From: Streptomyces sp. NBC_01485
GTDB taxonomy: Bacteria; Actinomycetota; Actinomycetes; Streptomycetales; Streptomycetaceae
Assembly (NCBI RefSeq): GCF_036227125.1
Contig: NZ_CP109435.1
Coordinates: 2,232,001 to 2,296,000 of the forward strand
Reading direction: 5' to 3'
DNA: 64,000 bases
Part shown: positions 8,895-18,005 of the stretch, piece by piece
How positions within the stretch are numbered: position 1 is the stretch's first letter
Layout: each line of letters begins with the position of its first letter
The notes under the pieces: model-generated
The model's input: the letters and a program-made list of their open reading frames with translations, nothing else
The model's database searches: none
Told to the model about the DNA's origin: nothing
Position numbers and translations under genes: made by a program

Positions 8895-10919
8895 TTACGT
8901 GTACTTGGTGCGAGCTGTCGCCACCTGGGCGAGGACCTGCTGGAGCACCCGGCTGCCGGGCGGCACGAGGGCCGGTTCGTACGTCCAGGCGTGCCCCACC
9001 CAGGGGTCGGCGAGGTGGTCCTCGGGCACCGGCGTCAGCCGCAGCAGCCCGCGCCACAGCGGGTCCAGCAACGGACCGTAATCGTCGGCGTCCTCCCGGT
9101 CGGCGACCATCATGAGATGGACGCCGACGGCCGGGCCCTCGTCCGCGAGGTAGCGCAGTTGGGTCACGGCGCGGTCGTCGAAGCCGTGCGGGAAGTCGTT
9201 GACGACCAGGAGCTGCTGGGAGGTGTCGAAGCCGGGCGGGAGCGAGTCGGCCGCGCCGCCGCGCACCGCCATGTGCACCAGATCGACGCGCTCGGTGAGC
9301 CGGCCCAGGATCGCCGCGACGCCGGCCGCGCCGGCCGCGGGCGGGGCCGCGAGCACCCCGGTCCGCACCAGCGGGGCCAGTTCCCGGGCGCCCGAACCGG
9401 CCGGGTCGACGACGTGCACGGTGAACTCGCCCGCCGGATGCACCGCCAGCAGCCGGGCGATGTGCGCCACGGCCGACTCCACGGCCAGGCGCCGCAGTTC
9501 GTGGGAGTCGGCGAACGACCCGGACGAGGCCGTCGTCCCGCTGTCGATCCACAGGCCGCGTTCGAGCGGCAGCCGCACCAGCATCGGGATGCGCAGCGGG
9601 TCGCTCTCGGGCAGGTGGAGGTCGCCCAGGCGCAGGGCCATGGGCATCTCCATGGGGACGCGGTAGGCATGCCAGACGGGGCTGTCCCAGCGCGCGTACG
9701 CGGCGGGCAGCGCGGGTTCGACGACGTCGGCCTCGGCACCGAGCTGGACGAGATCCCGGTCCAGGGCCTCTCTGGCCTGGTCGACGAGCTGGGCGTGTTT
9801 GGCCTGCGCCGCCTCGCGGGCGGCGTCGCCCTGGCCGCCGATCCTGTTGCGTGGGTCGGACAGGACCTGGTCGAGCTCCTTGTCCATCCGCGCGTCGGCG
9901 AAGTCGACGGCGCTGCGGAACGCGGCGGTGCTGCGGGCCAGGTCCTCGAACATGCCCCAGACCTGGTTGTAGAGCCGCTCCTCCATGGACCAGCCGGTCG
10001 CGTCACCCGCCACCGGACGGGCGGGCTGCCCGGGCTGGGCCGGGGGCGCGGTGGGCGGCGGCGGGGGCGGCGCCGCGTTCTGCCGGCGCGGGTGGCTGTA
10101 GTCGATCGGACCGCCGGTGGCGGGCGCCGCGGGCGACGTCGACCGGATGGCCGCGGGGTCCGTCGGCGTACTTCCCGCCGGGTGGCCGGTTCCCGGCCCC
10201 GAGGGGGCCTGCGCGTCCTGGGCCGGGCCGTACGGGCCGGTGGCGCCCTGGGCGCCTTGCTGCGGGCCGTACGGTGAGCCGCTCTGGTCCGGGCCGAGCG
10301 CGGACGTGGCCGCCTGCCGGGAGCGGTCGCCGTCGGCCCGCGGCGGCGGAGCCGGCACCGAGCGGGCCAGGCCCTGCGCGACGGCGTCGTGGATACCGGC
10401 CGCGAGCCGGTGCGCCTGTGGCAGGCCCTGGTCGGTGAGGAGTTCGGCGAGGCCGCCCGCGTAGCCCTGGCCGACGGCGCGCACCTTCCAGGCGCCCTGT
10501 CGCCGGTACAGCTCCAGTGCGACGACCGCCGACTCCGCCTCCAGGCCGGTGAGGGTGTAGGTGGCGACCTCGGTGCCGTCGAGCCCGGTGACCGCGACGA
10601 AGGGGGCCGCGACGGAGCCGAAGCTGCCCGGTCCCCCGGCGCCCGTGGGCAGCGCGAGCAGGACGGCGATCCGGTGCACGGCGGCCGGCATCGCGTCGAG
10701 GTCCACCGCGAGGCGGTGGTCGGCGGCCGCCTGCCGGGAGACCTCCAGGCCGGGCAGCGTGGGCACGCCCGGGTGGGCGACCCATTCGACGCCGTGGACC
10801 TTGCCGTTCTCGTCGCCGAGCGTGGCCGCCGCCACCACCGGCCGGCCGGCCGAGACCCGGATCTCGAGCCGGACCTGGGAGAGCGGGTGGTTCTGCCCCC
10901 GCACCAGCTCGGCCGTCAT
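8895..10919 (-). CDS. TerD domain fused to an FtsK-like C-terminal domain
   Basis: A 674-residue protein. Residues 1 to about 180 form a TerD domain (LEIRVSAGRPVVAAATLGDENGKVHG, RIAVLLALPTGAG, TYTLTGLEAESAVVALELYRRQG), but the Ca2+-binding GDDE loop is degenerate. Residues ~190-330 are a Pro/Gly/Ala-rich linker. The rest has a helical stretch (EERLYNQVWGMFEDLARSTAAF, RMDKELDQVLSDPRNRIGG) and an alpha/beta domain resembling FtsK/HerA ATPases (IPMLVRLPLERGLWIDSG, QQLLVVNDFPHGFDD, VGVHLMMVADREDA). No GxxxxGK[ST] P-loop is visible, so ATPase activity is doubtful. The function is unknown; Ter domains belong to proposed metal-sensing stress modules. The TerD gene lies 52 bp upstream on the same strand. 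Confidence 0.8.
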   Translation of the reverse strand: MTAELVRGQNHPLSQVRLEIRVSAGRPVVAAATLGDENGKVHGVEWVAHPGVPTLPGLEVSRQAAADHRLAVDLDAMPAAVHRIAVLLALPTGAGGPGSFGSVAAPFVAVTGLDGTEVATYTLTGLEAESAVVALELYRRQGAWKVRAVGQGYAGGLAELLTDQGLPQAHRLAAGIHDAVAQGLARSVPAPPPRADGDRSRQAATSALGPDQSGSPYGPQQGAQGATGPYGPAQDAQAPSGPGTGHPAGSTPTDPAAIRSTSPAAPATGGPIDYSHPRRQNAAPPPPPPTAPPAQPGQPARPVAGDATGWSMEERLYNQVWGMFEDLARSTAAFRSAVDFADARMDKELDQVLSDPRNRIGGQGDAAREAAQAKHAQLVDQAREALDRDLVQLGAEADVVEPALPAAYARWDSPVWHAYRVPMEMPMALRLGDLHLPESDPLRIPMLVRLPLERGLWIDSGTTASSGSFADSHELRRLAVESAVAHIARLLAVHPAGEFTVHVVDPAGSGARELAPLVRTGVLAAPPAAGAAGVAAILGRLTERVDLVHMAVRGGAADSLPPGFDTSQQLLVVNDFPHGFDDRAVTQLRYLADEGPAVGVHLMMVADREDADDYGPLLDPLWRGLLRLTPVPEDHLADPWVGHAWTYEPALVPPGSRVLQQVLAQVATARTKYT

Positions 10920-10971
10920 CGCCTGTCGTCCCCCTGCGTCGCGTGTGGTGTCGTCGGGTGCCGCTCGCCGT

Positions 10972-11550
10972 CTACAGCGCGGGCAGGATGGCGGGCATCA
11001 GGTCCTGGAAGGTACGGCCGTTGGCCGGCGAGCCCAGGGCCGTCATGTTCCAGCCCGCGCCCACGCGGTGCACCTTCGCCATGATCTGGGCCGTGTAGGC
11101 GCCGCCGCCGGCGAGCGTGTAGCGCGCGAGCTCCTGGCCGTTGGTCTCGTCGACCAGACGGCAGAACGCGTTCTGCACTTCCTGGAACGTCTGGCCGGTG
11201 AAGGAGTTCACGGTGAAGATGATCTGGTCGATGTGGACCGGCACGCGCGCGAGGTCGACGAGGATCGCCTCGTCGTCGCCGCCCTGGCCGACACCGCCGA
11301 CGAGGTTGTCACCGGTGTGACGGACCGAGCCGTCGTCGCTCACCAGGTGGCGGAAGAAGACGACGTCGACCGGCTGCTTGTCCGCGAACAGAACGGCGGA
11401 GGCGTCGAGGTCGATCTCCCGGGTCCGGGAGCCGAACAGGCCGCGCCGCGGGGCCGCCTGCCAGCCGAGACCCATGCGCACCGCGGTCAGGCTGCCCCCG
11501 TCGCTCTTCTGCAGACTGATGGCCTGACCCTTGGTCATGTTGACGGTCAC
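10972..11550 (-). CDS. terD: TerD-family calcium-binding stress protein
   Basis: A 192-residue stand-alone TerD domain. It has the canonical start TKGQAISLQKSDGGSLTAVRMGLGW and the double Ca2+-binding segment GDNLVGGVGQGGDDEAILVDL, with all acidic residues in place. Usual length for TerD/TerE/TerZ. The start is GTG behind GAGGGGA. These cytoplasmic proteins bind two Ca2+ ions and are tied to tellurite, phage and stress resistance, and in Streptomyces to differentiation; the mechanism is unsettled. It heads a unit with the TerD-FtsK-like fusion, whose own TerD domain has lost the acidic loop. Confidence 0.93.
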   Translation of the reverse strand: MTVNMTKGQAISLQKSDGGSLTAVRMGLGWQAAPRRGLFGSRTREIDLDASAVLFADKQPVDVVFFRHLVSDDGSVRHTGDNLVGGVGQGGDDEAILVDLARVPVHIDQIIFTVNSFTGQTFQEVQNAFCRLVDETNGQELARYTLAGGGAYTAQIMAKVHRVGAGWNMTALGSPANGRTFQDLMPAILPAL

Positions 11551-11711
11551 GCGCTGATTCCCCTCTCGGACTGTCCCCTGTTGCCGCGGACCCCGCGGTT
11601 GACGGAAACCCTACGCAAAGGCACTGACAATGCCCCACCCAGGCCCGCACTTTGTGTCGGTCTTGCAACACAGCACGTGCGCGGCCCGGGCACAGCCACC
11701 ACACGGGTCCG

Positions 11712-13856
11712 TCAGGCCAGACCCGCCTCCCTCATCTGGCGCAGTTCCTTCTTCATCTCGGAGACCTCGTCGCGGATCCGGGCGGCGACCTCGAACTGGA
11801 GGTCCGCCGCGGCGGCCCGCATGCGTTCCGTCATCTCCTCGATCTGTCCGGCGAGTTCGGCTGCGGGACGGTCGGTCGGCACCGTCTCCTTGGCCTTGCC
11901 CTTGGCCGCCTTGGACTTCGCGCCCTTGGCCGCCTTGTCGCCGAGGGAGGGCACCGGGGCCTTGGTGCCCCGCCCGTCCTTCTTCGCGCGGTAGCCGGAG
12001 CCGAGCAACTGCTCCGTGTCGACCTCCTCGCGGGCGATCTGCGCGACGATGTCGTTGATCTTCTTGCGGAGCGGCTGCGGGTCGATGCCCTTCGCCGTGT
12101 TGTAGGCGACCTGCTTCTCCCGGCGGCGGTTGGTCTCCTCGATGGCCCGCTCCATCGACGGGGTGATCTTGTCGGCGTACATGTGGACCTGGCCGGAGAC
12201 GTTGCGCGCCGCGCGGCCGATGGTCTGGATCAGCGAGGTGCCGGAGCGCAGGAAGCCCTCCTTGTCGGCGTCGAGGATCGCCACCAGGGACACCTCGGGC
12301 AGGTCGAGGCCCTCACGCAGCAGGTTGATGCCGACCAGGACGTCGAACTCGCCGGAGCGCAGCTCGCGCAGCAGCTCGATGCGGCGCAGCGTGTCGACGT
12401 CGCTGTGCAGGTAGCGCACCTGGATGCCGAGTTCCAGGAAGTAGTCGGTGAGGTCCTCGGCCATCTTCTTGGTGAGCGTGGTGACCAGGACGCGTTCGTC
12501 CTTCTCGACGCGCTCCCGGATCTCGTGCACCAGGTCGTCGATCTGCCCCTCGGTGGGCTTGACGACGACCTCCGGGTCGATGAGGCCGGTGGGGCGGATG
12601 ATCTGCTCCACGACGCCGTCCCCGCGCGAGAGTTCGTACTTGCCGGGCGTCGCCGACAGGTAGACGGTCTGCCCGACGCGCACCTGGAACTCCTCCCACT
12701 TCAGGGGGCGGTTGTCGAGCGCGGAGGGCAGCCGGAAGCCGTGGTCGACGAGGGTGCGCTTGCGGGAGGCGTCGCCCTCGTACATGGCGCCGATCTGCGG
12801 GACGGTGTTGTGGGACTCGTCGATGACGAGCAGGAAGTCGTCCGGGAAGTAGTCGAGCAGGGTGTTCGGCGGGGAGCCGGGCAAGCGGCCGTCGAAGTGC
12901 ATCGAGTAGTTCTCCACGCCGGAGCAGGAGCCGATCTGGCGGAGCATCTCGAGGTCGTACGTGGTACGCATCCGCAGCCGCTGGGCCTCCAGGAGCTTGC
13001 TCTGCTTCTCCAGCTCGGACAGGCGCTCGCCCAGCTCCTTCTCGATGTCGTTGGCCGCCCGCTCCAGGCGCTCGGGGCCCGCGACGTAGTGGGTGGCCGG
13101 GAAGATGTACAGGTACTCGTCGTCGCTGATGATCTCGCCGGTGAGCGGGTGGAGTGTGGAGAGGGCCTCGATCTCGTCGCCGAACATCTCGATGCGGACG
13201 GCGAGTTCCTCGTAGACCGGGAAGATCTCGATGGTGTCGCCGCGCACCCGGAAGGTGCCTCGGGTGAACGCCAGGTCGTTGCGCGTGTACTGGATGTCGA
13301 CGAAGCGGCGCAGCAACTGGTCCCGGTCGAGTTCGTCGCCGACTCTGAGGGGGACCATCCGGTCCACGTACTCCTGTGGAGTACCGAGGCCGTAGATGCA
13401 GGAGACCGAGGCGACCACGATGACGTCCCGGCGGGTGAGCAGCGAGTTGGTCGCGGAGTGGCGCAGGCGCTCGACCTCCTCGTTGATCGAGGAGTCCTTC
13501 TCGATGTAGGTGTCCGACTGCGGGACGTACGCCTCGGGCTGGTAGTAGTCGTAGTAGGAGACGAAGTATTCGACCGCGTTGTTCGGCAGCAGTTCGCGGA
13601 ACTCGTTCGCCAGTTGGGCGGCCAGGGTCTTGTTCGGTGCCATCACCAGGGTGGGGCGCTGGAGCTTCTCGATCATCCACGCGGTGGTCGCGGACTTTCC
13701 GGTGCCGGTCGCGCCGAGCAGGACGACGTCCTTCTCACCTGCCTGGATGCGCCGGGACAGCTCGGCGATGGCCGCCGGCTGGTCGCCGCTGGGCTGGTAG
13801 GGGCTGACGACCTCGAAAGGCGCCACCGTGCGTTCGATGTGGGAAACGGGCCGCAT
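11712..13856 (-). CDS. uvrB: Excinuclease ABC subunit B
   Basis: A 714-residue UvrB. Walker A GATGTGKS is at residues 48-55; the beta-hairpin that inserts at the lesion contains [20 protein letters not shown]; the helicase motifs IDESH, LSATPG and QTIGRAARN are intact; the C-terminal UVR motif ([15 protein letters not shown]) that binds UvrA or UvrC is present. It loads onto damaged DNA from UvrA and recruits UvrC in nucleotide excision repair. ATG 13856 gives the usual actinobacterial start [20 protein letters not shown]. An in-frame extension to 13961 is encoded by intron sequence and is not native. A group II intron ends 2 nt before the start codon and separates the gene from its promoter at 15846-15868. 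No Shine-Dalgarno is visible before the ATG in unspliced RNA. Confidence 0.95.
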   Translation of the reverse strand: MRPVSHIERTVAPFEVVSPYQPSGDQPAAIAELSRRIQAGEKDVVLLGATGTGKSATTAWMIEKLQRPTLVMAPNKTLAAQLANEFRELLPNNAVEYFVSYYDYYQPEAYVPQSDTYIEKDSSINEEVERLRHSATNSLLTRRDVIVVASVSCIYGLGTPQEYVDRMVPLRVGDELDRDQLLRRFVDIQYTRNDLAFTRGTFRVRGDTIEIFPVYEELAVRIEMFGDEIEALSTLHPLTGEIISDDEYLYIFPATHYVAGPERLERAANDIEKELGERLSELEKQSKLLEAQRLRMRTTYDLEMLRQIGSCSGVENYSMHFDGRLPGSPPNTLLDYFPDDFLLVIDESHNTVPQIGAMYEGDASRKRTLVDHGFRLPSALDNRPLKWEEFQVRVGQTVYLSATPGKYELSRGDGVVEQIIRPTGLIDPEVVVKPTEGQIDDLVHEIRERVEKDERVLVTTLTKKMAEDLTDYFLELGIQVRYLHSDVDTLRRIELLRELRSGEFDVLVGINLLREGLDLPEVSLVAILDADKEGFLRSGTSLIQTIGRAARNVSGQVHMYADKITPSMERAIEETNRRREKQVAYNTAKGIDPQPLRKKINDIVAQIAREEVDTEQLLGSGYRAKKDGRGTKAPVPSLGDKAAKGAKSKAAKGKAKETVPTDRPAAELAGQIEEMTERMRAAAADLQFEVAARIRDEVSEMKKELRQMREAGLA

Positions 13857-13908
13857 TGGTAGTTGAAGGCGCGGTGCTCTTACGAGTCCGTTTCCTTCGT
13901 CCCCTTTC

Positions 13909-13941
13909 AATCCGTGCGTGCGGTTTTCCCGCACACGGCTT
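13909..13941 (-). ncRNA. Group II intron domain V (catalytic hairpin)
   Basis: On the minus strand the sequence AAGCCGTGTGCG-GGAAAA-CCGCACGCACGGATT forms the ~34-nt domain V hairpin. The catalytic AGC triad is in the 5' strand and complementary arms close a GAAA-like loop. A following helix with GAAGG/CCTTC arms (around 13897-13864) is domain VI. Domain V looks intact, so the ribozyme core itself does not appear degraded. Confidence 0.8.
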
Positions 13942-13963
13942 ACCGGTGATCTTCTTGACATGG

Positions 13964-15332
13964 TTACGCAGTCTTTGGATAACGAATCGTGCCGCGCAGT
14001 TGATACAGGCCGTGCCCGCTAAACCATTCCTCGGTCCAAGTCCAAATGCTGCCCTGTACGCAAGTTTCGTCCGCGTTTCTTGACCATCAGTCTGCGGAGC
14101 CGCCACACTACGTAGTCGTCAACAGTTCGGAACTTCCCAGCGGCGTTCCCGGTTCGGAAGTAGTTCCCCCAGCCGCGCAGGATTGGATTCAGATCCGCGA
14201 TCACATCACGGATATCCCTTCCCGACCGGCGGCGGTCAGTCCGTTCTCGGACCTTGTCCCGGAGTCTCTTCATTGCTGCTTGCGATGGCCAGCGATGCAG
14301 GCAGAAGCGGACCTTGCCGTATTTCTCCCACACCCTGCCAGAGAAGCGAGCCCGGAAGTGGCAGCCGAGGAAGTCGAGTCCTTCCCGGCCCTCTCTGAGG
14401 TCAACTACTTTCGTCTTGTCCGGGTGCAGTTGCAGCCCCAGCGGTCGGAGAATTTCCCCGACCGCCTCCAGAGCAGCTCTGGCCTGGCGAGCCGAACGAC
14501 ACAGGACGACTCCGTCGTCGGCGTACCGCACGAGCTCACCTACTCCCCGCTGCATCAGCTCGGTGTCCAGAACGTGCAGGTAGATGTTGGCCAGCAGAGG
14601 CGAGATCACCCCGCCTTGAGGCGTCCCGGCAACCGTCCGCCGGACCTCACCGTCCACCATCACACCCGCTTGCAACCACAGGCGAACCAGCTTGAGGACC
14701 CTGCGGTCCGACACCCGGCGACCCACTTCGGCAAGCAGCCGACCATGGTCGATCTCGTCGAAGAAGCTCCGGATATCGAATTCGACAACAAAGTGACACC
14801 CCTTGGAGAAGCCGACTCGCAGCCGCTCCACCGCCTGCGTCGCCGACCGTTTCGGACGGAATCCGTACGAGCACGGGGAGAATCCCGCCTCGAACACCGG
14901 CTCCAAAACAATCTTTGCCGCCTGCTGGGCAACCCTGTCGCGGACAGCAGGAATTCCTAGCGGCCTCACACCGCCTTGCGGTTTCGGAATATCCACACGC
15001 CTGGCGGGCGCGGGACGATACGTGCCTGCACGCAGAGAAACCTGGAGTTCACCGAGCATCCGCCCGACTCCGTATTCCTTCTCCACGAATACCAGGGTGA
15101 CCCGATCCACCCCAGCACTTCCTCTGTTGGCCCGGACCCGTTCCCACGCCTCCCACAGCACATCACCTCTGTGGATACGGTCGTAAAGGGCATGGAAACG
15201 CCGTTCCGGAGACTGCTTGGCCGCAGCCCATAGTCCGCGTTGAAGTTTTCGCACTTTCGAGACGGACGCATGTCCGTCCACTACGACAGGCTGTTGCCCG
15301 TCGGAGTAATTGGACCGGGTCGCCCCGGTCAT
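13964..15332 (-). pseudogene. ltrA: Group II intron reverse transcriptase/maturase, C-terminally frameshifted
   Basis: The reading frame from ATG 15332 (GAGGG upstream) gives 437 residues to a stop at 14019. RT motifs are intact: KPQGGVRPLGIPAVRDRV, SYGFRPKRSATQAV, VVEFDIRSFFDEIDH, GTPQGGVISPLLANIYLH and the catalytic LVRYADDGVV; a thumb/maturase part follows (LNPILRGWGNYFRTG). After RNLRTGQ the frame breaks near 14046-14049. The normal family ending [24 protein letters not shown] lies in another frame and stops at 13964. One extra base, or two missing, explains it. The shortened protein lacks the end of the maturase domain and may be inactive. No endonuclease domain is seen. Confidence 0.85.
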
Positions 15333-15845
15333 GCCCTCGCACTTACCTTCGCTACAGACGTGATCAAAGTGAGGGCCCTTCCCTCCCGGCGCGTTATGTT
15401 GCACGCCGATCAGCGGTACTACGACCCTCTCGGACTCCCGCTGCCCTCCGGACGTTTTCACCATCGGCTTATACGTCCGGTCTCTTGCCTGATGCCAGGC
15501 GTGGTCAGACGGGTCTCTCCTGTTCCGGCCCAGACTGTGCACACGTGCCGCCCCCTCTACCCCGGAAGAACCCTGGAGGCTGACCCCGGAACAGGGCCCC
15601 CAGGACATGGCCTTCGCCCTGACATGACGGGCTCGGCTTCTTCGCTGCCGGTGTGACGAGGCTGCAGGGTTCGCTTCACGCTACGGCCCGCGTGCTTGCT
15701 CCCTCCAAAGAGGCTCTTGACATCCCGCTCAGCCCGCCGCGTCTCCGCGACGGACCGGGACCTGCTACCGGGCACTCCGGTGTCTACCCGGACGGGACTT
15801 CCACCCCTGAGCCTGGACCAGCTTTCAGGACGCACCATGCCATCC

Positions 15846-15868
15846 ACCGTACGACCCCCCACTGACAA
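15846..15868 (-). promoter_or_regulatory. uvrB promoter, RecA-independent damage-response type
   Basis: On the minus strand TTGTCAGTG (15868-15860), 8 bases, then TACGGT (15851-15846). This is an exact match to tTGTCRgtg-N8-TAnnnT, the promoter class of RecA/LexA-independent DNA damage genes in mycobacteria and streptomycetes (linked to PafBC in mycobacteria). The intron 5' splice site is only 10 bp past the -10 box. Without the intron, the uvrB ATG would sit about 12 bp from the -10 box, making a nearly leaderless mRNA. Confidence 0.8.
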
Positions 15869-15923
15869 CGCCGCCCGATCAGGGGTTTCGCGGCCGCAGG
15901 CCCGGGGGTTCGCGGTGGGGGAC

Positions 15924-16790
15924 TCAGCGGTTCTGCGGGGTGCGGGACTCGCGGTACGCCACCTTCCGGCGGCCGCGGAGCTGGGCGCGGCGCGAGGGGT
16001 GCGGGACCGGCGGGTGCGCCGGGACGCCGGGTTTGTGCTCGGCGGGGGTCCAGGCGGGCTTGCCCATGACCATCAGCGGGTCGAACACCACGACGACGCC
16101 CGCGAGGCAGAGGAAGGCCAGGGGCCCGATCAGCATCGGCGCGAGGAGGGAGGCGGCCGAGTCGCCCGTGGCCGGGGCCCCGGTGCCGTGCAGATGGACG
16201 CTGAGAGCGACCATGCCGGTGTAGTGCATGCCGGTGACGGCCAGCCCCATGACGAGGCTGGCGCCCACGCTCCACAGGAAGCCCCTGACCTGCCCCGCGG
16301 CCCACAGGGCGGCGGTGGCGGCGGCCATCGCTATGGCGACGGAGGTGGCCACGGTGAGCGTGTTGTACTCGAGGTTGCCGTTGAAGCGCATCCCGGCCAT
16401 GCCCAGGTAGTGCATCGACGCGATGCCCAGGCCGGTGAGGGTTCCCCCGGTGAACAGCGCGGTCCCGGTCGCGCCCTTGTAGCCGACGATGAAGATCCCG
16501 ACGCCCACCATGACGATGGCGACGCCCAGGCTGGCGTAGGTGATCGCCTTGTCGTAGTGGATCGGGGCGCCCTCGACCGTGAAGCCGATCATCGCGATGA
16601 AGTGCATGGTCCAGATGCCCGAGCCGATCGCCGCCGAGCCGAGGGCGAGCCATCCGGGGCGCCAGGAGTGGGCGACCAGCAGGGCTCTGGTGGTGCAGCG
16701 CAGACCGAGGGCACCGCCGAGGCAGGCCATGAAGTAGGCCACCAGCGGGGTGACGAGTCCGTAGCTGAAACCGTCGACCGTGCCGTGCAT
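15924..16790 (-). CDS. MHYT-domain integral membrane sensor
   Basis: A 288-residue membrane protein with seven or so hydrophobic segments and the repeated MHYT motifs: IWTMHFIAMIG, ASMHYLGMAGM and GMHYTGMVAL. The His/Met residues are thought to bind a metal such as copper, perhaps for sensing O2, CO or NO. Most MHYT proteins carry a GGDEF, EAL or kinase domain; this one ends in a short basic Pro-rich tail with no output domain, so it may act with a partner. ATG 16790 has GAAGGG eight bases upstream. A candidate promoter lies at 16872-16900. Confidence 0.85.
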   Translation of the reverse strand: MHGTVDGFSYGLVTPLVAYFMACLGGALGLRCTTRALLVAHSWRPGWLALGSAAIGSGIWTMHFIAMIGFTVEGAPIHYDKAITYASLGVAIVMVGVGIFIVGYKGATGTALFTGGTLTGLGIASMHYLGMAGMRFNGNLEYNTLTVATSVAIAMAAATAALWAAGQVRGFLWSVGASLVMGLAVTGMHYTGMVALSVHLHGTGAPATGDSAASLLAPMLIGPLAFLCLAGVVVVFDPLMVMGKPAWTPAEHKPGVPAHPPVPHPSRRAQLRGRRKVAYRESRTPQNR

Positions 16791-16871
16791 GCGCGGTTGC
16801 CCTTCGCCCTGTTGCTGGATTTCCCTGAACACGCCCCTCCCAGGACCGCTGAGCGCGGTCAAGGCTGAGAG

Positions 16872-16900
16872 AGAGTATGACCCCCACCGGAATGGTCGAA
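16872..16900 (-). promoter_or_regulatory. Candidate promoter of the MHYT gene
   Basis: On the minus strand TTCGAC (-35) and TACTCT (-10) are separated by 17 bp. It fits the vegetative sigma factor consensus reasonably and would give a leader of about 75 nt to ATG 16790. Found by eye only. Confidence 0.4.
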
Positions 16901-17061
16901 CGATTTTCCGGCAAAGAAACACGCCCTTACCCCACATGTGCGGCACCGGTGAGCGGCCTCGGGCGTCTCCTTTCCTTCTGTGGCCGTCCCACACTCCCCC
17001 GCCGTCACTCTTCTGCTGTCAGAGTTGAGCTGTACGTGATCGCCCGATGCGAGGAGTGCGC

Positions 17062-17937
17062 ATGCACGCGCGCGTAGTTGCCGCCACGACCGCCGCCGCG
17101 GTCCTGGGCACCGTCGCCCTTCTGCTCCCCGTCCACGACGCCCGGGCGGGCATCGCCTCCCGGCCATCGGTGATCGCCCACCGGGGCGCCTCCGCCTACG
17201 CCCCCGAGAACACCCTGGACGCCGTCGACGAGGCCGCGTCGCTGGGCATGCTATGGGTGGAGAACGACGTCCAGCGCACCAGGGACGGCGAGCTCGTGGT
17301 GATCCACGACGACAGTCTCCGCCGTACGACCGACGCCGAGGAGGTGTTTCCCGGCCGTGCGCCCTGGAAGGTGAAGGACTTCACCGCGGCCGAGATCGCT
17401 CGGCTCGACGCGGGAAGCTGGTTCGGCGCCGCGCACGCGGGCGCGCGCGTGCCGACGCTGAAGCAGTACGTCGACCGGGTCGAGCACAACCACCAGAAGC
17501 TGCTCCTGGAGGTCAAGAACCCCGAGCTGTATCCGGGGATCGAGCAGCTGACCCTCAAGCTGCTGGGCAACGAGGGCTGGCTGGACCAGCGGCACCTCGC
17601 CAACCGGCTGATCGTGCAGAGCTTCAGCGCCGACAGCCTGCGTACCGTCCACGAGTTGAAGCCGGCGGTGCGGACCGGCCTGCTCGGTATGCCTGCCGTC
17701 GCGGACCTGCCCCGGTACTCGGGCTTCGCCGACCTGATCAACCCGTCGCACGCCTCCCTCTCCCAGAAGTACGTCTCCGCCGTGCACGCGCTGACCGGAG
17801 CGCACGGCAGGCCGATGGAGGTCTTCGCCTGGACCGTCGACGACGCCGCGACCGCCCGGACCGTCGCCGGGTACGGCGTCGACGGCGTCATCACGAACAA
17901 GCCCGACGTGGTGCGGCGGGCCTTGTACTGGTACTGA
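17062..17937 (+). CDS. glpQ: Secreted glycerophosphodiester phosphodiesterase
   Basis: A 291-residue GDPD. Residues 1-29 form a Sec signal peptide (VVAATTAAAVLGTVALLLP, cleavage after DARA). The catalytic TIM barrel starts with VIAHRGASAYAPENT, where HRG and the following acids hold the metal and substrate; WVENDVQRTRDGELVVIHDD supplies further ligands; FAWTVDD and GVDGVITNKPD close the barrel. It would release glycerol 3-phosphate from deacylated phospholipids outside the cell, a phosphate and glycerol source. ATG 17062 has GAGGAG five bases upstream; the ATG at 17047 does not. It diverges from the MHYT gene. Confidence 0.92.
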   Translation: MHARVVAATTAAAVLGTVALLLPVHDARAGIASRPSVIAHRGASAYAPENTLDAVDEAASLGMLWVENDVQRTRDGELVVIHDDSLRRTTDAEEVFPGRAPWKVKDFTAAEIARLDAGSWFGAAHAGARVPTLKQYVDRVEHNHQKLLLEVKNPELYPGIEQLTLKLLGNEGWLDQRHLANRLIVQSFSADSLRTVHELKPAVRTGLLGMPAVADLPRYSGFADLINPSHASLSQKYVSAVHALTGAHGRPMEVFAWTVDDAATARTVAGYGVDGVITNKPDVVRRALYWY

Positions 17938-17976
17938 CGGCGGCCGGTACCGGCGTCGTCCGGCGGTCCCGGGGCG

Positions 17977-17999
17977 TTGTCAGTGGCAGGTCGTACGGT
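17977..17999 (+). promoter_or_regulatory. ogt promoter, RecA-independent damage-response type
   Basis: TTGTCAGTG (17977-17985), 8 bases, TACGGT (17994-17999): an exact match to the tTGTCRgtg-N8-TAnnnT class and almost identical to the uvrB promoter. The ATG follows 6 bp after the -10 box, so the transcript is probably leaderless. Confidence 0.8.
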
Positions 18000-18005
18000 G
18001 GGCGC

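Larger units (their letters stand above)
13859..15835 (-). mobile_element. Group II intron inserted in the uvrB 5' leader
   Basis: A 1.98-kb group II intron in sense orientation to uvrB. The 5' end is GTGCGTCC at 15835 and the 3' end CTAC at 13859; it contains a reverse transcriptase/maturase gene, domain V and domain VI. The boundaries are supported by exon recognition: the last six exon bases GGCATG pair with CATGTC (one G-U) in the loop of the hairpin GCCC-GTCATGTCA-GGGC at about intron nt 206-222, a normal EBS1 position. Its base composition is visibly less GC-rich than the flanks, a sign of transfer. Pre-insertion DNA would read GGATGGCATG joined to CAATGCGG. Splicing ability is uncertain because the 5' exon is nearly absent. 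Confidence 0.85.

Noticed and set aside
11652..13862. Long open frame on the plus strand opposite uvrB (over 700 codons)
   Set aside because: It is antisense to an unmistakable uvrB, has repetitive Leu/Asp/Val/Gly composition, and arises from GC-rich third positions.
13857..13961. N-terminal extension of UvrB by 35 residues
   Set aside because: These codons lie in intron domains V and VI; the conserved UvrB start is [10 protein letters not shown]. Kept only as a possible product of unspliced RNA.
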